Origin: JAXGMV01 sp040772085
GTDB taxonomy: Bacteria; Chloroflexota; Anaerolineae; Anaerolineales; Anaerolineaceae
Direction of reading: 5' to 3'
Length of the DNA stretch: 64,000 bases
Assembly (NCBI GenBank): GCA_040772085.1
Contig: JAXGYU010000001.1
Span: forward strand, 1,240,001 to 1,304,000
The notes beneath the pieces were generated by a model. That model was not told the DNA's origin and searched no databases. It was given only the letters and a program-made list of their open reading frames with translations. Both the position numbers and the translations under genes were made by a program. Shown here in pieces: positions 8,923-17,808 of this stretch. Position 1 is the stretch's first letter, and each line of letters starts with the position of its first letter.

Positions 8923-10788
8923 CTATAGATAGCCCTGTGCCTGCAAGCGGAAGAGACGGGCATAAGGACCGTCGCTCGCCATCAGCTCGGCGTGACTGCC
9001 CTGCTCCGCAATCTTCCCGTCCGAGAGCACGATGATGCGATCCGCCATGCGCACGGTTGAGAAGCGATGTGAGATCAAAATCGCCATGCGGTCCTGAACC
9101 AGCTCGCCAAAGCGCTGGAAGACCTCATACTCCGCCTGAGCGTCCAGCGCGGAGGTTGGCTCATCCAGCACAAGTACTTCGGCATCACGCATGAAAGCGC
9201 GCGCCAGCGCGATCTTCTGCCACTGACCGCCGGAAAGCTCATGCCCGCGGTTCCAAAGGCGCCCCAGCACCGTCTCGTATTTCTGAGGCAGCGCCTCAAC
9301 CACAGCGTCCGCGCCGCCCTTGCTGGCAGCCTGCTCAATGCGCGCCTGATCATCCATATCGCTAACCTGACCGAAGCCAATGTTGTCCCGCACGCTGAAG
9401 TGATAACGCACATAATCCTGGAAGATCACACCGAAACGCGCGTGCAGGCTTTTGAGGTCGTAATCGCGAAGGTCAACGCCATCCAGCAGGATCTGCCCCT
9501 GGGTGGGATCGTACAGGCGCGTCAGCAGTTTGATGAGCGTGGTCTTGCCGGCGCCATTCAACCCGACCAGCGCGATGCGCTCGCGCGCCTGAATGAAGAG
9601 GTTGATATTCCGCAGCACATCCTTCTCGGCGCCCGGGTAGCGGAAGGTGACATCCCGGAACTCAATGCCCTGCCTGATAGGCGCCGGCGCGATCTTGCCC
9701 TGCGCGGGCGAGATCAACCTGGGCTCCATCTCGAGGTAGGTCAGCAGGTTGTCGAGATACAGGTTGCTCTCATAGAGCGTGTTGAAGCTGTCGAGCAGCG
9801 AACGGATCGAGGACTGCGACTGTCTAAAGATCGAGAGGAACATGGTCATGTCGCCCAGCGTGATAATCCGCACGACGGCGCGGTAAATGATCCAGACATA
9901 GACGCCGTAATACGCCAGCGTGGAGAACGCGCCCCAGAACAAGGTGCTGACCGTGCGCTTGACCGCGATAGCGCGGTCTTCCTCGTAGAACTTGTTGAAC
10001 AGCGTCCGGTAGCGCTCGAGCAGGCTTTCGCCCAGGCCGAAGAGTTTGATCTCCTTGACGGTCTCGATGCCCGTCAGCAATATCTCGAGATAATTCAGCA
10101 GCCGGGCTTCCGGCGCGCGGCGGGTAATGGCGCGGAAGGAGCGCTCGGCAAACTGCGACTCTGACAGGAAGGTTGGGATGGCGGCAAGGATGACAACCGG
10201 GATCAGCCAGGGGCTGAAGCGAATCAGCAGGACGATGAAGGAGCTCAGCGTGATCACCTGCTGCATGATCTGCAGGATGGCGTTCACGATGGATAGCGCG
10301 CTGCTGTCCGCCTGACGGCGGGCGTTCTGCAGCTTGTCGTAAAACACCGGGTCCTCGAAGAACTGCAGGTCGAGCGAGATCGATTTCTGCATGATCATCA
10401 GCGAGACGTGTTTGCTCAGCAGCGATTGCATCATGCGGTTAGTCAGGCCGCGGCTGCTGCTGATGATCGAACTGGCTAACACCAGCCCAAGCTCCATCAG
10501 GAGGTATGGCAGCACCAGTCGCAAGCCAGCTTCCGCGTCCAGGTTCTGATCGATGGCGCTGACAATGCCGTCGATGATCAGCTTGCCGACCCAGGCCTGT
10601 GCTGCCGGCAGCAGCGACGAGAGCAGCGTCAGTCCAAAGCCGCCCAGCGCCGCTGTTTTACTGGCGCCCCATACCAGCCTGAAGGCATGCGGCGTGTTGC
10701 GCAGCGAGTGCCAGTAATCGGTCAGGCTTTGCCTGAGCGATTTTGGCGGCGCGTCGGGGGGCTTGGTGGAATTGACCGATGTATACAT
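8923..10788 (-). CDS. ABC exporter half-transporter (membrane domain + ATPase)
   Basis: A 621-residue type-IV ABC half-transporter: an N-terminal six-helix membrane domain (to about residue 350) followed by an ATPase with Walker A GLNGAGKTT, Q-loop region FGVIFQDYVRYHFSV, signature LSGGQWQK, Walker B VLVLDEP and the switch His in LISHRFST. It should work as a homodimer or with a partner not seen here. I start at the ATG of MYTSVNS, since 23 upstream residues would place the start on top of a terminator hairpin with no room for a promoter; SD support is weak. Substrate is unknown: lipid, peptide or drug. Confidence 0.9.
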   Translation of the reverse strand: MYTSVNSTKPPDAPPKSLRQSLTDYWHSLRNTPHAFRLVWGASKTAALGGFGLTLLSSLLPAAQAWVGKLIIDGIVSAIDQNLDAEAGLRLVLPYLLMELGLVLASSIISSSRGLTNRMMQSLLSKHVSLMIMQKSISLDLQFFEDPVFYDKLQNARRQADSSALSIVNAILQIMQQVITLSSFIVLLIRFSPWLIPVVILAAIPTFLSESQFAERSFRAITRRAPEARLLNYLEILLTGIETVKEIKLFGLGESLLERYRTLFNKFYEEDRAIAVKRTVSTLFWGAFSTLAYYGVYVWIIYRAVVRIITLGDMTMFLSIFRQSQSSIRSLLDSFNTLYESNLYLDNLLTYLEMEPRLISPAQGKIAPAPIRQGIEFRDVTFRYPGAEKDVLRNINLFIQARERIALVGLNGAGKTTLIKLLTRLYDPTQGQILLDGVDLRDYDLKSLHARFGVIFQDYVRYHFSVRDNIGFGQVSDMDDQARIEQAASKGGADAVVEALPQKYETVLGRLWNRGHELSGGQWQKIALARAFMRDAEVLVLDEPTSALDAQAEYEVFQRFGELVQDRMAILISHRFSTVRMADRIIVLSDGKIAEQGSHAELMASDGPYARLFRLQAQGYL

Positions 10789-10865
10789 AGACTTACAGTC
10801 TACTGCCAAACGACTGGAAATGCGAATTGGCTCAACAGCCCCATTTCCCACCATCAATTAACCAC

Positions 10866-10900
10866 AAAACAAGACTTGCGAAAATCGCAAGTCTTGTTTT
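10866..10900. terminator. Strong bidirectional intrinsic terminator
   Basis: A 16-base perfect stem (10866-10881 with 10885-10900) closed by a 3-base AAA loop, with A4 at one end and T4 at the other. It follows the M20 peptidase gene on the minus strand and separates it from the ABC exporter gene. Confidence 0.93.
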
Positions 10901-10927
10901 TACTGTAATTAAGTTCCGGCGCAGGAA

Positions 10928-12097
10928 TTAGCCCAGAATCTGTGCAATGGCGTTGATGTAAATGCGAACAGATTCCTGCAACAATCCAACCTCAACAAAT
11001 TCGTTCGGCTGGTGGGCAAGCGCGGCATCGCCGGCACCGCAAATCACCATCGGAATATCCAGAACGGGAACGATGGCAGCGGCGTCTGTGTAATAGCGGA
11101 CGCCCAACAATTCAGCCGGCCGTCCCCGGACCTCCGCCAATGCCTTATTGAATTTGCCTACCAGAGGATGATCTTCGGCGGTTATAATCGGCAGGCGATC
11201 ATTCAGAACTTTGAAGTCCGCCTTGAAATCAGGAATACGCGTTGTCATATCCGCCAGAAGCGCCTCTATTTGCGCGATAATCTCCTTGTTGACCTGGCCA
11301 GGGACAGTTCGCATATCAATGGTCAAGGTGCAAAGATCAGGTACTACATTGGTTTTTACACCGCCATTAATGGTATTCACGCTCCTGCTGAATCCTCCCA
11401 ATAGATGATGATTCGTATATGGGATGTTGAGCAGCGTGAACTCGTTGATAAAGGCATTCATCATCATGACCGCGTTTCGCCCAAAGTCGGGCATGGAACC
11501 GTGGGCGGTCTTACCGTAGGTGGTCACCTCGATCCAAAGCGCACCCTTTTCAGCGACGAAAATCTCATTCAGGCTCGGTTCCGAGACCAAGATGCCTTGC
11601 ACATTTTTGATATCATCCCGCTTCGCCACTTCGACCGCGCCGAGACTATCGACTTCTTCCCCGGCGGTGAAAGCAAGGATTACATCACCTTTGAGCGGGA
11701 CATTATGCTTCTTGAGTTCCTTCGCCGCCACCATCATGGCTGCCATGCCAGATTTCATGTCTGAAGAGCCTCGCCCCCAAATCTTCCCTTCTGCCAGCTC
11801 ACCACCGAACGGGTCGTACTTCCATTTCTCCACACCGACGGGAACCGTATCAAGATGAGCGCTGCAAATAAGCCCGGGGATTTCACCGCTGCCTCTCAGC
11901 CAGGCCATCACACTTGCCCGACCAGCCGTGTGCTGCAGCAATTCAACTTCCAACCCAGCATTTTTCAGATAGTTACCCGCGTATTCCGCGAGCGCCAGCT
12001 CATCTCCAGGCGGATTGACGGTCTTCAGGCGCACGAGGTTCTGGCAAACCTCAACCACCTCATTGTCATCGAGACTTTCCAGGATTTTATCGATCAT
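10928..12097 (-). CDS. M20 family metallopeptidase (ArgE/DapE/carboxypeptidase-like)
   Basis: A 389-residue di-zinc amidohydrolase. Metal ligands are visible: His and the following Asp in SAHLDTVP, bridging Asp in GRGSSDMKSG, catalytic Glu pair in AGEEVDS, Glu in SEPS and the C-terminal His in LAHQPNE. HGSMP marks the dimerisation/lid domain. The family splits acyl-amino acids or short peptides such as succinyl-DAP or acetylornithine; which one cannot be told. It is the last gene of a three-gene operon; its start overlaps the preceding membrane-protein stop by 4 bases, which argues that its substrate is imported by those proteins. SD GGAGAAGGG. Confidence 0.92.
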   Translation of the reverse strand: MIDKILESLDDNEVVEVCQNLVRLKTVNPPGDELALAEYAGNYLKNAGLEVELLQHTAGRASVMAWLRGSGEIPGLICSAHLDTVPVGVEKWKYDPFGGELAEGKIWGRGSSDMKSGMAAMMVAAKELKKHNVPLKGDVILAFTAGEEVDSLGAVEVAKRDDIKNVQGILVSEPSLNEIFVAEKGALWIEVTTYGKTAHGSMPDFGRNAVMMMNAFINEFTLLNIPYTNHHLLGGFSRSVNTINGGVKTNVVPDLCTLTIDMRTVPGQVNKEIIAQIEALLADMTTRIPDFKADFKVLNDRLPIITAEDHPLVGKFNKALAEVRGRPAELLGVRYYTDAAAIVPVLDIPMVICGAGDAALAHQPNEFVEVGLLQESVRIYINAIAQILG

Positions 12098-12807
12098 GGT
12101 TTCCCTTCTCCCTCACCAACCGTTGTCACGCCTTTCTTATAGGTTAATCTGGCAAAGAGAATAGTGCCAAATACCGAAAGTGGAATGGTGACATAGGACG
12201 GCACTTTAAATAAAATTGGTACCAGCGCAAGAACCAGCGCAACGGGCGCATACTTCAGCCCCCGGATTGCGAACTGGGCAAATACAGCGCCGAAACAGGC
12301 AGGCAGCAAGTAGGTCTTGAACGCGGCTTGAAGCCACTCGGGGAAGTGAGAGACGATCCAGCCGGTAGCCAGCGCGCCAATCAAAACTGCGATGATGCTC
12401 AACCAGACCGAAATCGCGATACCGACTGTCGCGACCAGTTCACCTTTGCGGCTGCCCTCCTCCACGCCGGCGACTTCCTGAGCGACTGCCGCGCACGGGA
12501 CACGCATGTTTGAAATATTGCCGGCAAGGAATGACATGTAGGTGGCTGCGTCACCTAACGTCGGATAGAACGAGATTGGCTCGATAATCCAGAAAGGTAT
12601 GGCATACGTAAGCGCGAGCCCCATTCCAAATACGATACCGCTCCAGGGCGGAAAAACACCATATTGCAAATAAAGCCACAACGAAGGCAGGAACATGCCA
12701 GCGACGGCCACCAGGTTAGTCAAGCGGCCCATGCGATGGATAGGTATTGAAAAGTCCCTTGTGTACTCTTCCAGTGGTATATCTTGAGTCGAAGATAAAG
12801 TTGTCAT
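12094..12807 (-). CDS. Polytopic membrane protein, partner of the DUF5058 protein
   Basis: A 237-residue membrane protein with about six hydrophobic segments and the conserved-looking centre GDAATYMSFLAGNISNMRVP. I do not recognise a named family. It sits between the DUF5058 gene (stop 13 bases upstream) and the M20 peptidase (4-base overlap), so the three almost certainly form one transcript. The start is the ATG with GGAGA 6 bases upstream; an in-frame TTG seven codons earlier would overlap the previous gene. I infer a two-subunit small-molecule transporter feeding the peptidase. Confidence 0.75.
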   Translation of the reverse strand: MTTLSSTQDIPLEEYTRDFSIPIHRMGRLTNLVAVAGMFLPSLWLYLQYGVFPPWSGIVFGMGLALTYAIPFWIIEPISFYPTLGDAATYMSFLAGNISNMRVPCAAVAQEVAGVEEGSRKGELVATVGIAISVWLSIIAVLIGALATGWIVSHFPEWLQAAFKTYLLPACFGAVFAQFAIRGLKYAPVALVLALVPILFKVPSYVTIPLSVFGTILFARLTYKKGVTTVGEGEGKP

Positions 12808-12820
12808 CTCAATTCTCCAT

Positions 12821-13537
12821 CTATCCAAACAGTGAACCGATCAACATGCCGCCAAACATGGCAAGACCCAATGCCCATTCTTTCAATCGTGGCATTTTAA
12901 AGTAATCCGCGCCTTTGAATAACAATATCGAGAGGAGGGCGCCGGCAATCGTCGCAATGCCGACGGGAATACCTTTGGGGGTAACCATTTTCGCCAGGTT
13001 AGTTGAAGCGTAATAACCAAAAATGCCCAGCGTAGCGCAAACGGTCAGTATTGAAAGCCAGTTCGCGTCACCGCCGCCAATCTTCTGGCGGGCTTTGCCA
13101 AGAGAAGGCGTGAACAACGCAGTCACGATCAGCCAGCCGATACAGGAAACATTCATGACGAAGACCACATTCGCGAATCCATTGATGTCAAAATTCGCGC
13201 CGCCAAACTCCTGACCGACGCCCTGCGCAGCATTAGAAGCCTGAATGAGTTCGGTAAATACGGAACCCACCGCGGCTCCTTCACGCTGCCACGCGAAGCC
13301 CGCGCTTAACTGAATGACCAAAGCGACCATAACGAAGATTTCTGCCAAAATCGGACCAATAGATGTAATTGTCGCGCCACGAATAATGCCTGTGATATGT
13401 TCTTTCTCAAGTCCCTGTTTTTTCATGATATTAAGTGCCTTGATCATGAAATAAGTAGCCTGGAAGAGGGCAATGCTAGCGAGGATGCCACCGCAAATCC
13501 AAATCCAGGGTTCATTCGCAATCGTTTTCCAATCCAT
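12821..13537 (-). CDS. DUF5058 family membrane protein
   Basis: A 238-residue polytopic protein that I match to DUF5058 (PF16481) by the N-terminal pattern WICGGILASIALFQA and the central GIIRGATITSIGPILAE. About six hydrophobic segments. It is the first gene of the operon that continues into another membrane protein and an M20 peptidase. CGGAGG lies 5 bases before the ATG. DUF5058 has no assigned biochemical role that I know; the context suggests uptake of a peptide or N-acyl amino acid. Confidence 0.78.
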   Translation of the reverse strand: MDWKTIANEPWIWICGGILASIALFQATYFMIKALNIMKKQGLEKEHITGIIRGATITSIGPILAEIFVMVALVIQLSAGFAWQREGAAVGSVFTELIQASNAAQGVGQEFGGANFDINGFANVVFVMNVSCIGWLIVTALFTPSLGKARQKIGGGDANWLSILTVCATLGIFGYYASTNLAKMVTPKGIPVGIATIAGALLSILLFKGADYFKMPRLKEWALGLAMFGGMLIGSLFG

Positions 13538-13861
13538 AGCAGCCTCCGAAATTTATCTAAGGTGAGTGGTTAAATGGGGAATAGAATCTATACTCGCATA
13601 GGCACCCCTTTCGCTGAACTGTGCATGTACCTGAAAGCAATGATCTGGATATTTATTTAATTGTGCGGTGATGGGATGGTGATGAACGACTGGATACTAA
13701 GGCAGCTATGAACGAAACGGAAGAGCGTGTATCCTCAAGGACTAATACTAGTATATATAGATGTGGAAGGATGACAAGTGGTTTTTGAAAATATTTAATT
13801 TTTTACTAATCCTGATTTTCTAGTAGCATATAATTAGCCAATATCTCCAGAACAATTGAAC
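13538..13861. other. Divergent intergenic region, AT-rich
   Basis: 324 bases without a supportable gene, clearly more AT-rich than its surroundings towards the right end. It separates the divergent DUF5058 operon and the ECF ATPase gene and must hold both promoters. A TATAAT (13829-13834) is the best candidate for the rightward one. No riboswitch or repeat was recognised. Confidence 0.6.
13829..13834 (+). promoter_or_regulatory. Candidate -10 box for the ECF ATPase gene
   Basis: TATAAT in an AT-rich stretch 27 bases upstream of the chosen ATG. The -35 region is poor, so confidence rests on the -10 and its position. Confidence 0.45.
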
Positions 13862-15595
13862 ATGCCCGCATTTATCGAAGTCAACCACCTTACCCACCGC
13901 CATTCTGACGCCAGCCCCGAGACACCCCCCGCGCTGGAAGACGTCTCCTTTTCAGTCCAGCCAGGTGAGATGATCGCGCTGGTCGGCGGCAACGGTTCGG
14001 GCAAGACCACGCTGGCGCGCCACCTGAACGCGCTGGCCATGCCCAGCAGCGGTACGGTGCTGGTCGACGGGCGCGATACCCGCGACCGTGGGCAGCATGC
14101 CGCCATCCGGGCGGATGTGGGCATGGTCTTTCAGCATCCCGAAGATCAGGTAGTTGCCACGCTGGTCGAGCAGGATGTCGCCTTCGGGCCGGAGAACCTG
14201 TGCCGACTGCCGGCTGAGATCCGCCGGCATGTGGACGAAGCGCTGGCGGTGGTGAGCATGAGCGAACACCGGCTGCGCCAGCCGCATATGCTGTCTGCCG
14301 GCCAAATCCAGCGCGTGGCGCTGGCGGGCGTGCTCGCCATGCAGCCGCGCTGCATCATCTTTGATGAAGCCACCGCCATGCTTGACCCGCGCGGCCGGCG
14401 TGACATTCTGCGCCAGATGCAGGACCTCAATCAGCGCGGAATCACCATCCTGTTCATCACCCACTTCATGCACGAGGTGCCGCTCGCAAGCCGTATCCTG
14501 CTGCTCAAGCGCGGACGCCTGGCGTATGACGGCTCCCCCGCCACGCTGTTTGCCAATCAGGCGCTGCTGGATGAGTGCGGCCTGGAGCAGCCGGCGGTCA
14601 TCCGCTTCAGGGTGGCGCTGCCGCAAGTCTTTCGTGACGCGCCCAGCGATCTGACACGCCTTCAAACCATGCTGGACGCAATCCCGTCTTATGCCGGCAC
14701 GAGCCAGCCCCCTGCCGCGCAAAACCGAATCTCCAGTGATGCCGCGATCATCGACATCAAAGGATTGCAGCACACCTATCTGAAAAACACTCCCCTGGCG
14801 CATCAGTCGTTGATCGATGTGGACCTGCAAGTGCCGGAGAATCTACCGCACGGCATCATCGGCGCGACCGGGTCTGGCAAATCGACGCTATTGCAGCACC
14901 TGAACGGCTTATACTCGCCGCAATCGGGTTCGATCCGCGTCGGCCAGTTTGACCTGAATGACCCCGGCCTGGACGTGAAGGCGTTACGGCGTTACATCGG
15001 CATGGTCTTTCAAAACCCCGAACAATATTTCTTTGAACAGTATGCTGGTGATGAAATCGCGTATGGGCTCAAGCGGCTGCCCGGTCAAACCGGCATCCGG
15101 GAACGGGTGCGATGGGCGATGGAATGGGTTGGGCTGGATTTTGATGCTTTCAAGGACCGGCTGAGCAGCACGCTCAGCGGCGGCGAGCAGCGCAAGGTCG
15201 CGCTGGCTGCCGCGCTGGCTACCCGTCCGCGACTGCTGGTGCTGGATGAACCGACCGCAGGGCTGGATCCCGCCTCACGCCGGCTGCTGCTGAACAATCT
15301 GCGGCAGTTGCATGACCAGGGCGTTCAGTCGATCTTCTCCTCGCATAATATGGAAGATATCGTCGAAAGCGTGGAGAACGTTACCGTGCTGGTGGACGGG
15401 CGGGATCACATGCAGGGCAGTGTGGAAGATATTTTCTCTGACAGGCAGGCGCTCGAAGACGCGGGACTGGAACAGCCACCCGCGGTCAGGCTGGCGCAGG
15501 CCTTGCTGACCAAAGGGTGGCCGCTCTCGGGTACGGCGCTGACGCTTTCCGCGATCACCGCGGAGATCAACGCCTTGACGTCACCGGCTGATTAA
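13862..15595 (+). CDS. ecfA: ECF transporter energy-coupling ATPase, fused A and A' subunits
   Basis: A 577-residue protein with two complete ABC ATPase domains. Domain 1 has Walker A GGNGSGKTT, a variant signature LSAGQIQR and Walker B IIFDEATAML. Domain 2 has GATGSGKST, LSGGEQRK and LLVLDEPTAGLD. Each has an FQ(H/N)PE(D/Q) Q-loop typical of EcfA/CbiO. It powers vitamin or metal import with EcfT and an S component, both found at 17-18.4 kb. An upstream TTG two codons earlier is possible; neither start has a clear SD. The SAGQ signature in domain 1 hints at unequal ATP sites (inference). Confidence 0.92.
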   Translation: MPAFIEVNHLTHRHSDASPETPPALEDVSFSVQPGEMIALVGGNGSGKTTLARHLNALAMPSSGTVLVDGRDTRDRGQHAAIRADVGMVFQHPEDQVVATLVEQDVAFGPENLCRLPAEIRRHVDEALAVVSMSEHRLRQPHMLSAGQIQRVALAGVLAMQPRCIIFDEATAMLDPRGRRDILRQMQDLNQRGITILFITHFMHEVPLASRILLLKRGRLAYDGSPATLFANQALLDECGLEQPAVIRFRVALPQVFRDAPSDLTRLQTMLDAIPSYAGTSQPPAAQNRISSDAAIIDIKGLQHTYLKNTPLAHQSLIDVDLQVPENLPHGIIGATGSGKSTLLQHLNGLYSPQSGSIRVGQFDLNDPGLDVKALRRYIGMVFQNPEQYFFEQYAGDEIAYGLKRLPGQTGIRERVRWAMEWVGLDFDAFKDRLSSTLSGGEQRKVALAAALATRPRLLVLDEPTAGLDPASRRLLLNNLRQLHDQGVQSIFSSHNMEDIVESVENVTVLVDGRDHMQGSVEDIFSDRQALEDAGLEQPPAVRLAQALLTKGWPLSGTALTLSAITAEINALTSPAD

Positions 15596-15608
15596 CGCCG
15601 GTCAGAAG

Positions 15609-15968
15609 TCATTCTCCAAATTCTGCCAGCAGCTTCTCAAGTTCTGCCTTGCGTTTCTTCAGCGCTTTAGTCAATTTGTCATACTTTATGGATTCGTTGA
15701 TGATGTCCAGCTCCGAGGACAGGATCGCCGCGCGCAAACGTTTCTCGCGGATAGCCTGACGCAGTGCCAGCGCTTCCTGCGGATCTTCGAGGTGGAAAAG
15801 CGTGGCAATTTCACCATCCTCATAGCGGCCGATGGCAACTTCGCCATCCTCAGAACCTGCCCACGACAAACAGGCGGAATCATAAAGGTGCGACAGCTCG
15901 ACAACAATCATGCCGGCCTGACGATTATAGGCATTGCTGCCTCGGGTCCAAATATCTGCTTTGCTCAT
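15609..15968 (-). CDS. Hypothetical protein with C-terminal coiled coil
   Basis: A 119-residue soluble protein that I do not recognise. The N-terminal half contains a repeated short pattern EDGEVAIGRYEDGEIATLF, and the C-terminal 40 residues are charged and helical with a coiled-coil look (KLTKALKKRKAELEKLL). The ATG at 15968 has GGAAGGG 6 bases upstream; extending upstream adds residues without SD support. It lies tail-to-tail with the ECF ATPase gene (13-base gap) and head-to-head with the SDR gene. Confidence 0.65.
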   Translation of the reverse strand: MSKADIWTRGSNAYNRQAGMIVVELSHLYDSACLSWAGSEDGEVAIGRYEDGEIATLFHLEDPQEALALRQAIREKRLRAAILSSELDIINESIKYDKLTKALKKRKAELEKLLAEFGE

Positions 15969-16146
15969 GTTTTTCCCTTCCTTTTTTAGCAATCTCTCCC
16001 ATAAACGACAAATATCCTGACTATGTTCCCCATTTGTCATGACCCGAACAGATTCGTTTGACTCACGACATCTAATCTGCTATTGTGTAATTGGGACAGA
16101 ATTAGTCCGATTAACAAGTGGTTATTAGTAGAGCAAGGAGAGTTCT

Positions 16147-16890
16147 ATGAACAGGTTACAAGGGAAGGTCGCCATCATCACCGGTGGCGCGGGAGGTCTC
16201 GGCGCACAACATGCGCGGCAATTTGTCGCTGAAGGCGCCAGCGTTCTGATCACTGACATTCATGAGAGCGAGGGCAAAGCCCTGGCAGAAGAATTGGGCT
16301 CGCGAGCGCGTTTTACCAGGCAGGACGTTTCCAGCGAGGAAGATTGGAAACGGGTGGTGCAGGAAGCCGAAGAAGCCTTCGGCAAGGTGGATGTGCTGGT
16401 GAATAATGCCGGCATAGTGCTTTACAGAACGTTTGAAGAGATGACGCTGGAAGAATACCAGCGGGTCATTGCTGTCAATCAGAATTCGGTCTTCCTGGGT
16501 ATCAAGTATGCGACCCCCGCGATGCGGCGGGCAGGCGGCGGGTCGATCATCAACACATCGTCGATTGCCGGCTTGCGCGGCAGCCCGTTGAGCGCCGCCT
16601 ATGCCAGCTCCAAGTTTGCGGTCCGAGGGCTCAGCCAGTCAGCCGCGCTGGAGTTGACCGCGGAAAATATCCGTGTCAACTCGGTTCACCCAGGCGCGAT
16701 CGAAACGCCGATGCTGGTGCAGGAGGATACCAAAGCCTCGGTAGATGAATTCGCCAAGACCAAACCGATGAAGCGCATCGGCAGGCCGGAAGAGATCAGC
16801 AATATGGTCGTATTCCTCGCCTCTGACGAGAGCAGCTACTGTACCGGCGCTGAGTTTGTCGTCGATGGCGGCGCGACTGCCAAACTGTAA
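16147..16890 (+). CDS. SDR family oxidoreductase (classical type)
   Basis: A 247-residue short-chain dehydrogenase: cofactor loop TGGAGGLG, Asp-Ile after beta-2 (ITDIHES, suggesting NAD(H)), NNAG, catalytic Ser in TSSIAG and YASSK, and a C-terminal CTGAEFVVDGG. It resembles 3-alpha/20-beta-hydroxysteroid or glucose dehydrogenases, but the substrate is not predictable. SD AAGGAGAG. It lies between ecfA and ecfT without obvious link to vitamin uptake. Confidence 0.9.
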   Translation: MNRLQGKVAIITGGAGGLGAQHARQFVAEGASVLITDIHESEGKALAEELGSRARFTRQDVSSEEDWKRVVQEAEEAFGKVDVLVNNAGIVLYRTFEEMTLEEYQRVIAVNQNSVFLGIKYATPAMRRAGGGSIINTSSIAGLRGSPLSAAYASSKFAVRGLSQSAALELTAENIRVNSVHPGAIETPMLVQEDTKASVDEFAKTKPMKRIGRPEEISNMVVFLASDESSYCTGAEFVVDGGATAKL

Positions 16891-16922
16891 ATCACCTGAT
16901 TTACGGCCAACCATACTATAAT

Positions 16923-16950
16923 GAACGCGCCTGTGATGACAGGCGCGTTC
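16923..16950. repeat. Perfect 12-base inverted repeat (hairpin)
   Basis: GAACGCGCCTGT and its exact complement separated by GATG, between the SDR stop and the ecfT start. No T-run follows, so it is a poor intrinsic terminator. TATAAT at 16917-16922 overlaps its left edge by position, so it could form the 5' leader structure of ecfT. Confidence 0.5.
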
Positions 16951-16974
16951 CCTTGATTGCGATGGACGAAGCGC

Positions 16975-17808
16975 ATGTCCGACTTTGAATTTTTACCCGC
17001 CGCCAGCATCGGCCAATACATGCCAACCGGCTCCTTCCTGCACCGTCTCGCGCCGGGCAGCAAGCTGCTGGGCTTTGGCATTCTGATTCTGGCGCTGACG
17101 TTCAGCCAGTCACCCTGGGGCATCCTGCTGGCACTGGCGACTGTGATCGCCGGCTTGTTCGCCGCGAAAATCCCGCTGGGGTTCGCGCTCAAGACGCTTT
17201 TGCCGCCGCTGCCCTTCCTGGTCATCATCGCGCTGATTCAAATCCTGTTTTACCAAGCACCGGGTCAGATACCATTCTGGTCGTGGGGACCCCTGCGCCT
17301 CTCGAGCGGCTCCCTGATTTCCGGCGTGCTGCTGATCGTGCGTTTCCTGGCGCTGATCCTGTCTATCAGCCTGATGTCCTATTGCACTTCGTCGACAGAG
17401 CTGATCAACGGCTTGCAGCAATTGCTGCGACCGCTGACGCGGCTGGGGCTGCCGACCATGGATCTGGTGATGGTGATCCAGGTGGCGCTGCGCTTTCTGC
17501 CGGCGCTGGCGCAGAACGCCGAGCGCATCGCCAAGGCACAGGCATCACGCGGGGCTGACTGGGGCGTCAAAGAGCGCGGGTTGTTCAGCAAGGTCAGGCA
17601 GGTCATCCCGCTGCTGATTCCGCTCTTCACCAACAGCCTGAAGAAAGCCGAGACACTGGCGCTGGCGATGGAATCACGCGGCTACGGCTATCAGAAGACC
17701 CGCAGCAGCATGCACGAATATCAATTTACCTGGCGTGAAGCCTTGTTTTTGTTGATGATGCTGGCGCTCGCGGCAGCCGTGTTGCTGCCGTTGCCCTTCA
17801 GCCGCTAG
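16975..17808 (+). CDS. ecfT: ECF transporter transmembrane T component
   Basis: A 277-residue EcfT/CbiQ protein: several hydrophobic helices followed by two cytosolic coupling helices ending in the Ala/Ser-Arg-Gly motifs AQASRGADW and AMESRGYGY, which dock into the ATPase grooves. It scaffolds the fused ATPase (13.9 kb) and an S component. The ATG of MSDFEF is preferred to a TTG six codons upstream. The gene ends convergently with the S-component gene and overlaps it by 4 bases. Confidence 0.93.
   Translation: MSDFEFLPAASIGQYMPTGSFLHRLAPGSKLLGFGILILALTFSQSPWGILLALATVIAGLFAAKIPLGFALKTLLPPLPFLVIIALIQILFYQAPGQIPFWSWGPLRLSSGSLISGVLLIVRFLALILSISLMSYCTSSTELINGLQQLLRPLTRLGLPTMDLVMVIQVALRFLPALAQNAERIAKAQASRGADWGVKERGLFSKVRQVIPLLIPLFTNSLKKAETLALAMESRGYGYQKTRSSMHEYQFTWREALFLLMMLALAAAVLLPLPFSR

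Noticed and set aside
9241..10164. A 307-residue plus-strand open frame
   Set aside because: Antisense to the ABC exporter; no SD, no recognisable motif.
13538..13861. A vitamin-type riboswitch (TPP, cobalamin, FMN) upstream of the ECF ATPase
   Set aside because: No conserved box of any of these riboswitches could be found in the AT-rich gap.
16923..16950. Intrinsic terminator of the SDR gene
   Set aside because: The stem is perfect but no T-run follows on either side, so it is reported only as an inverted repeat.
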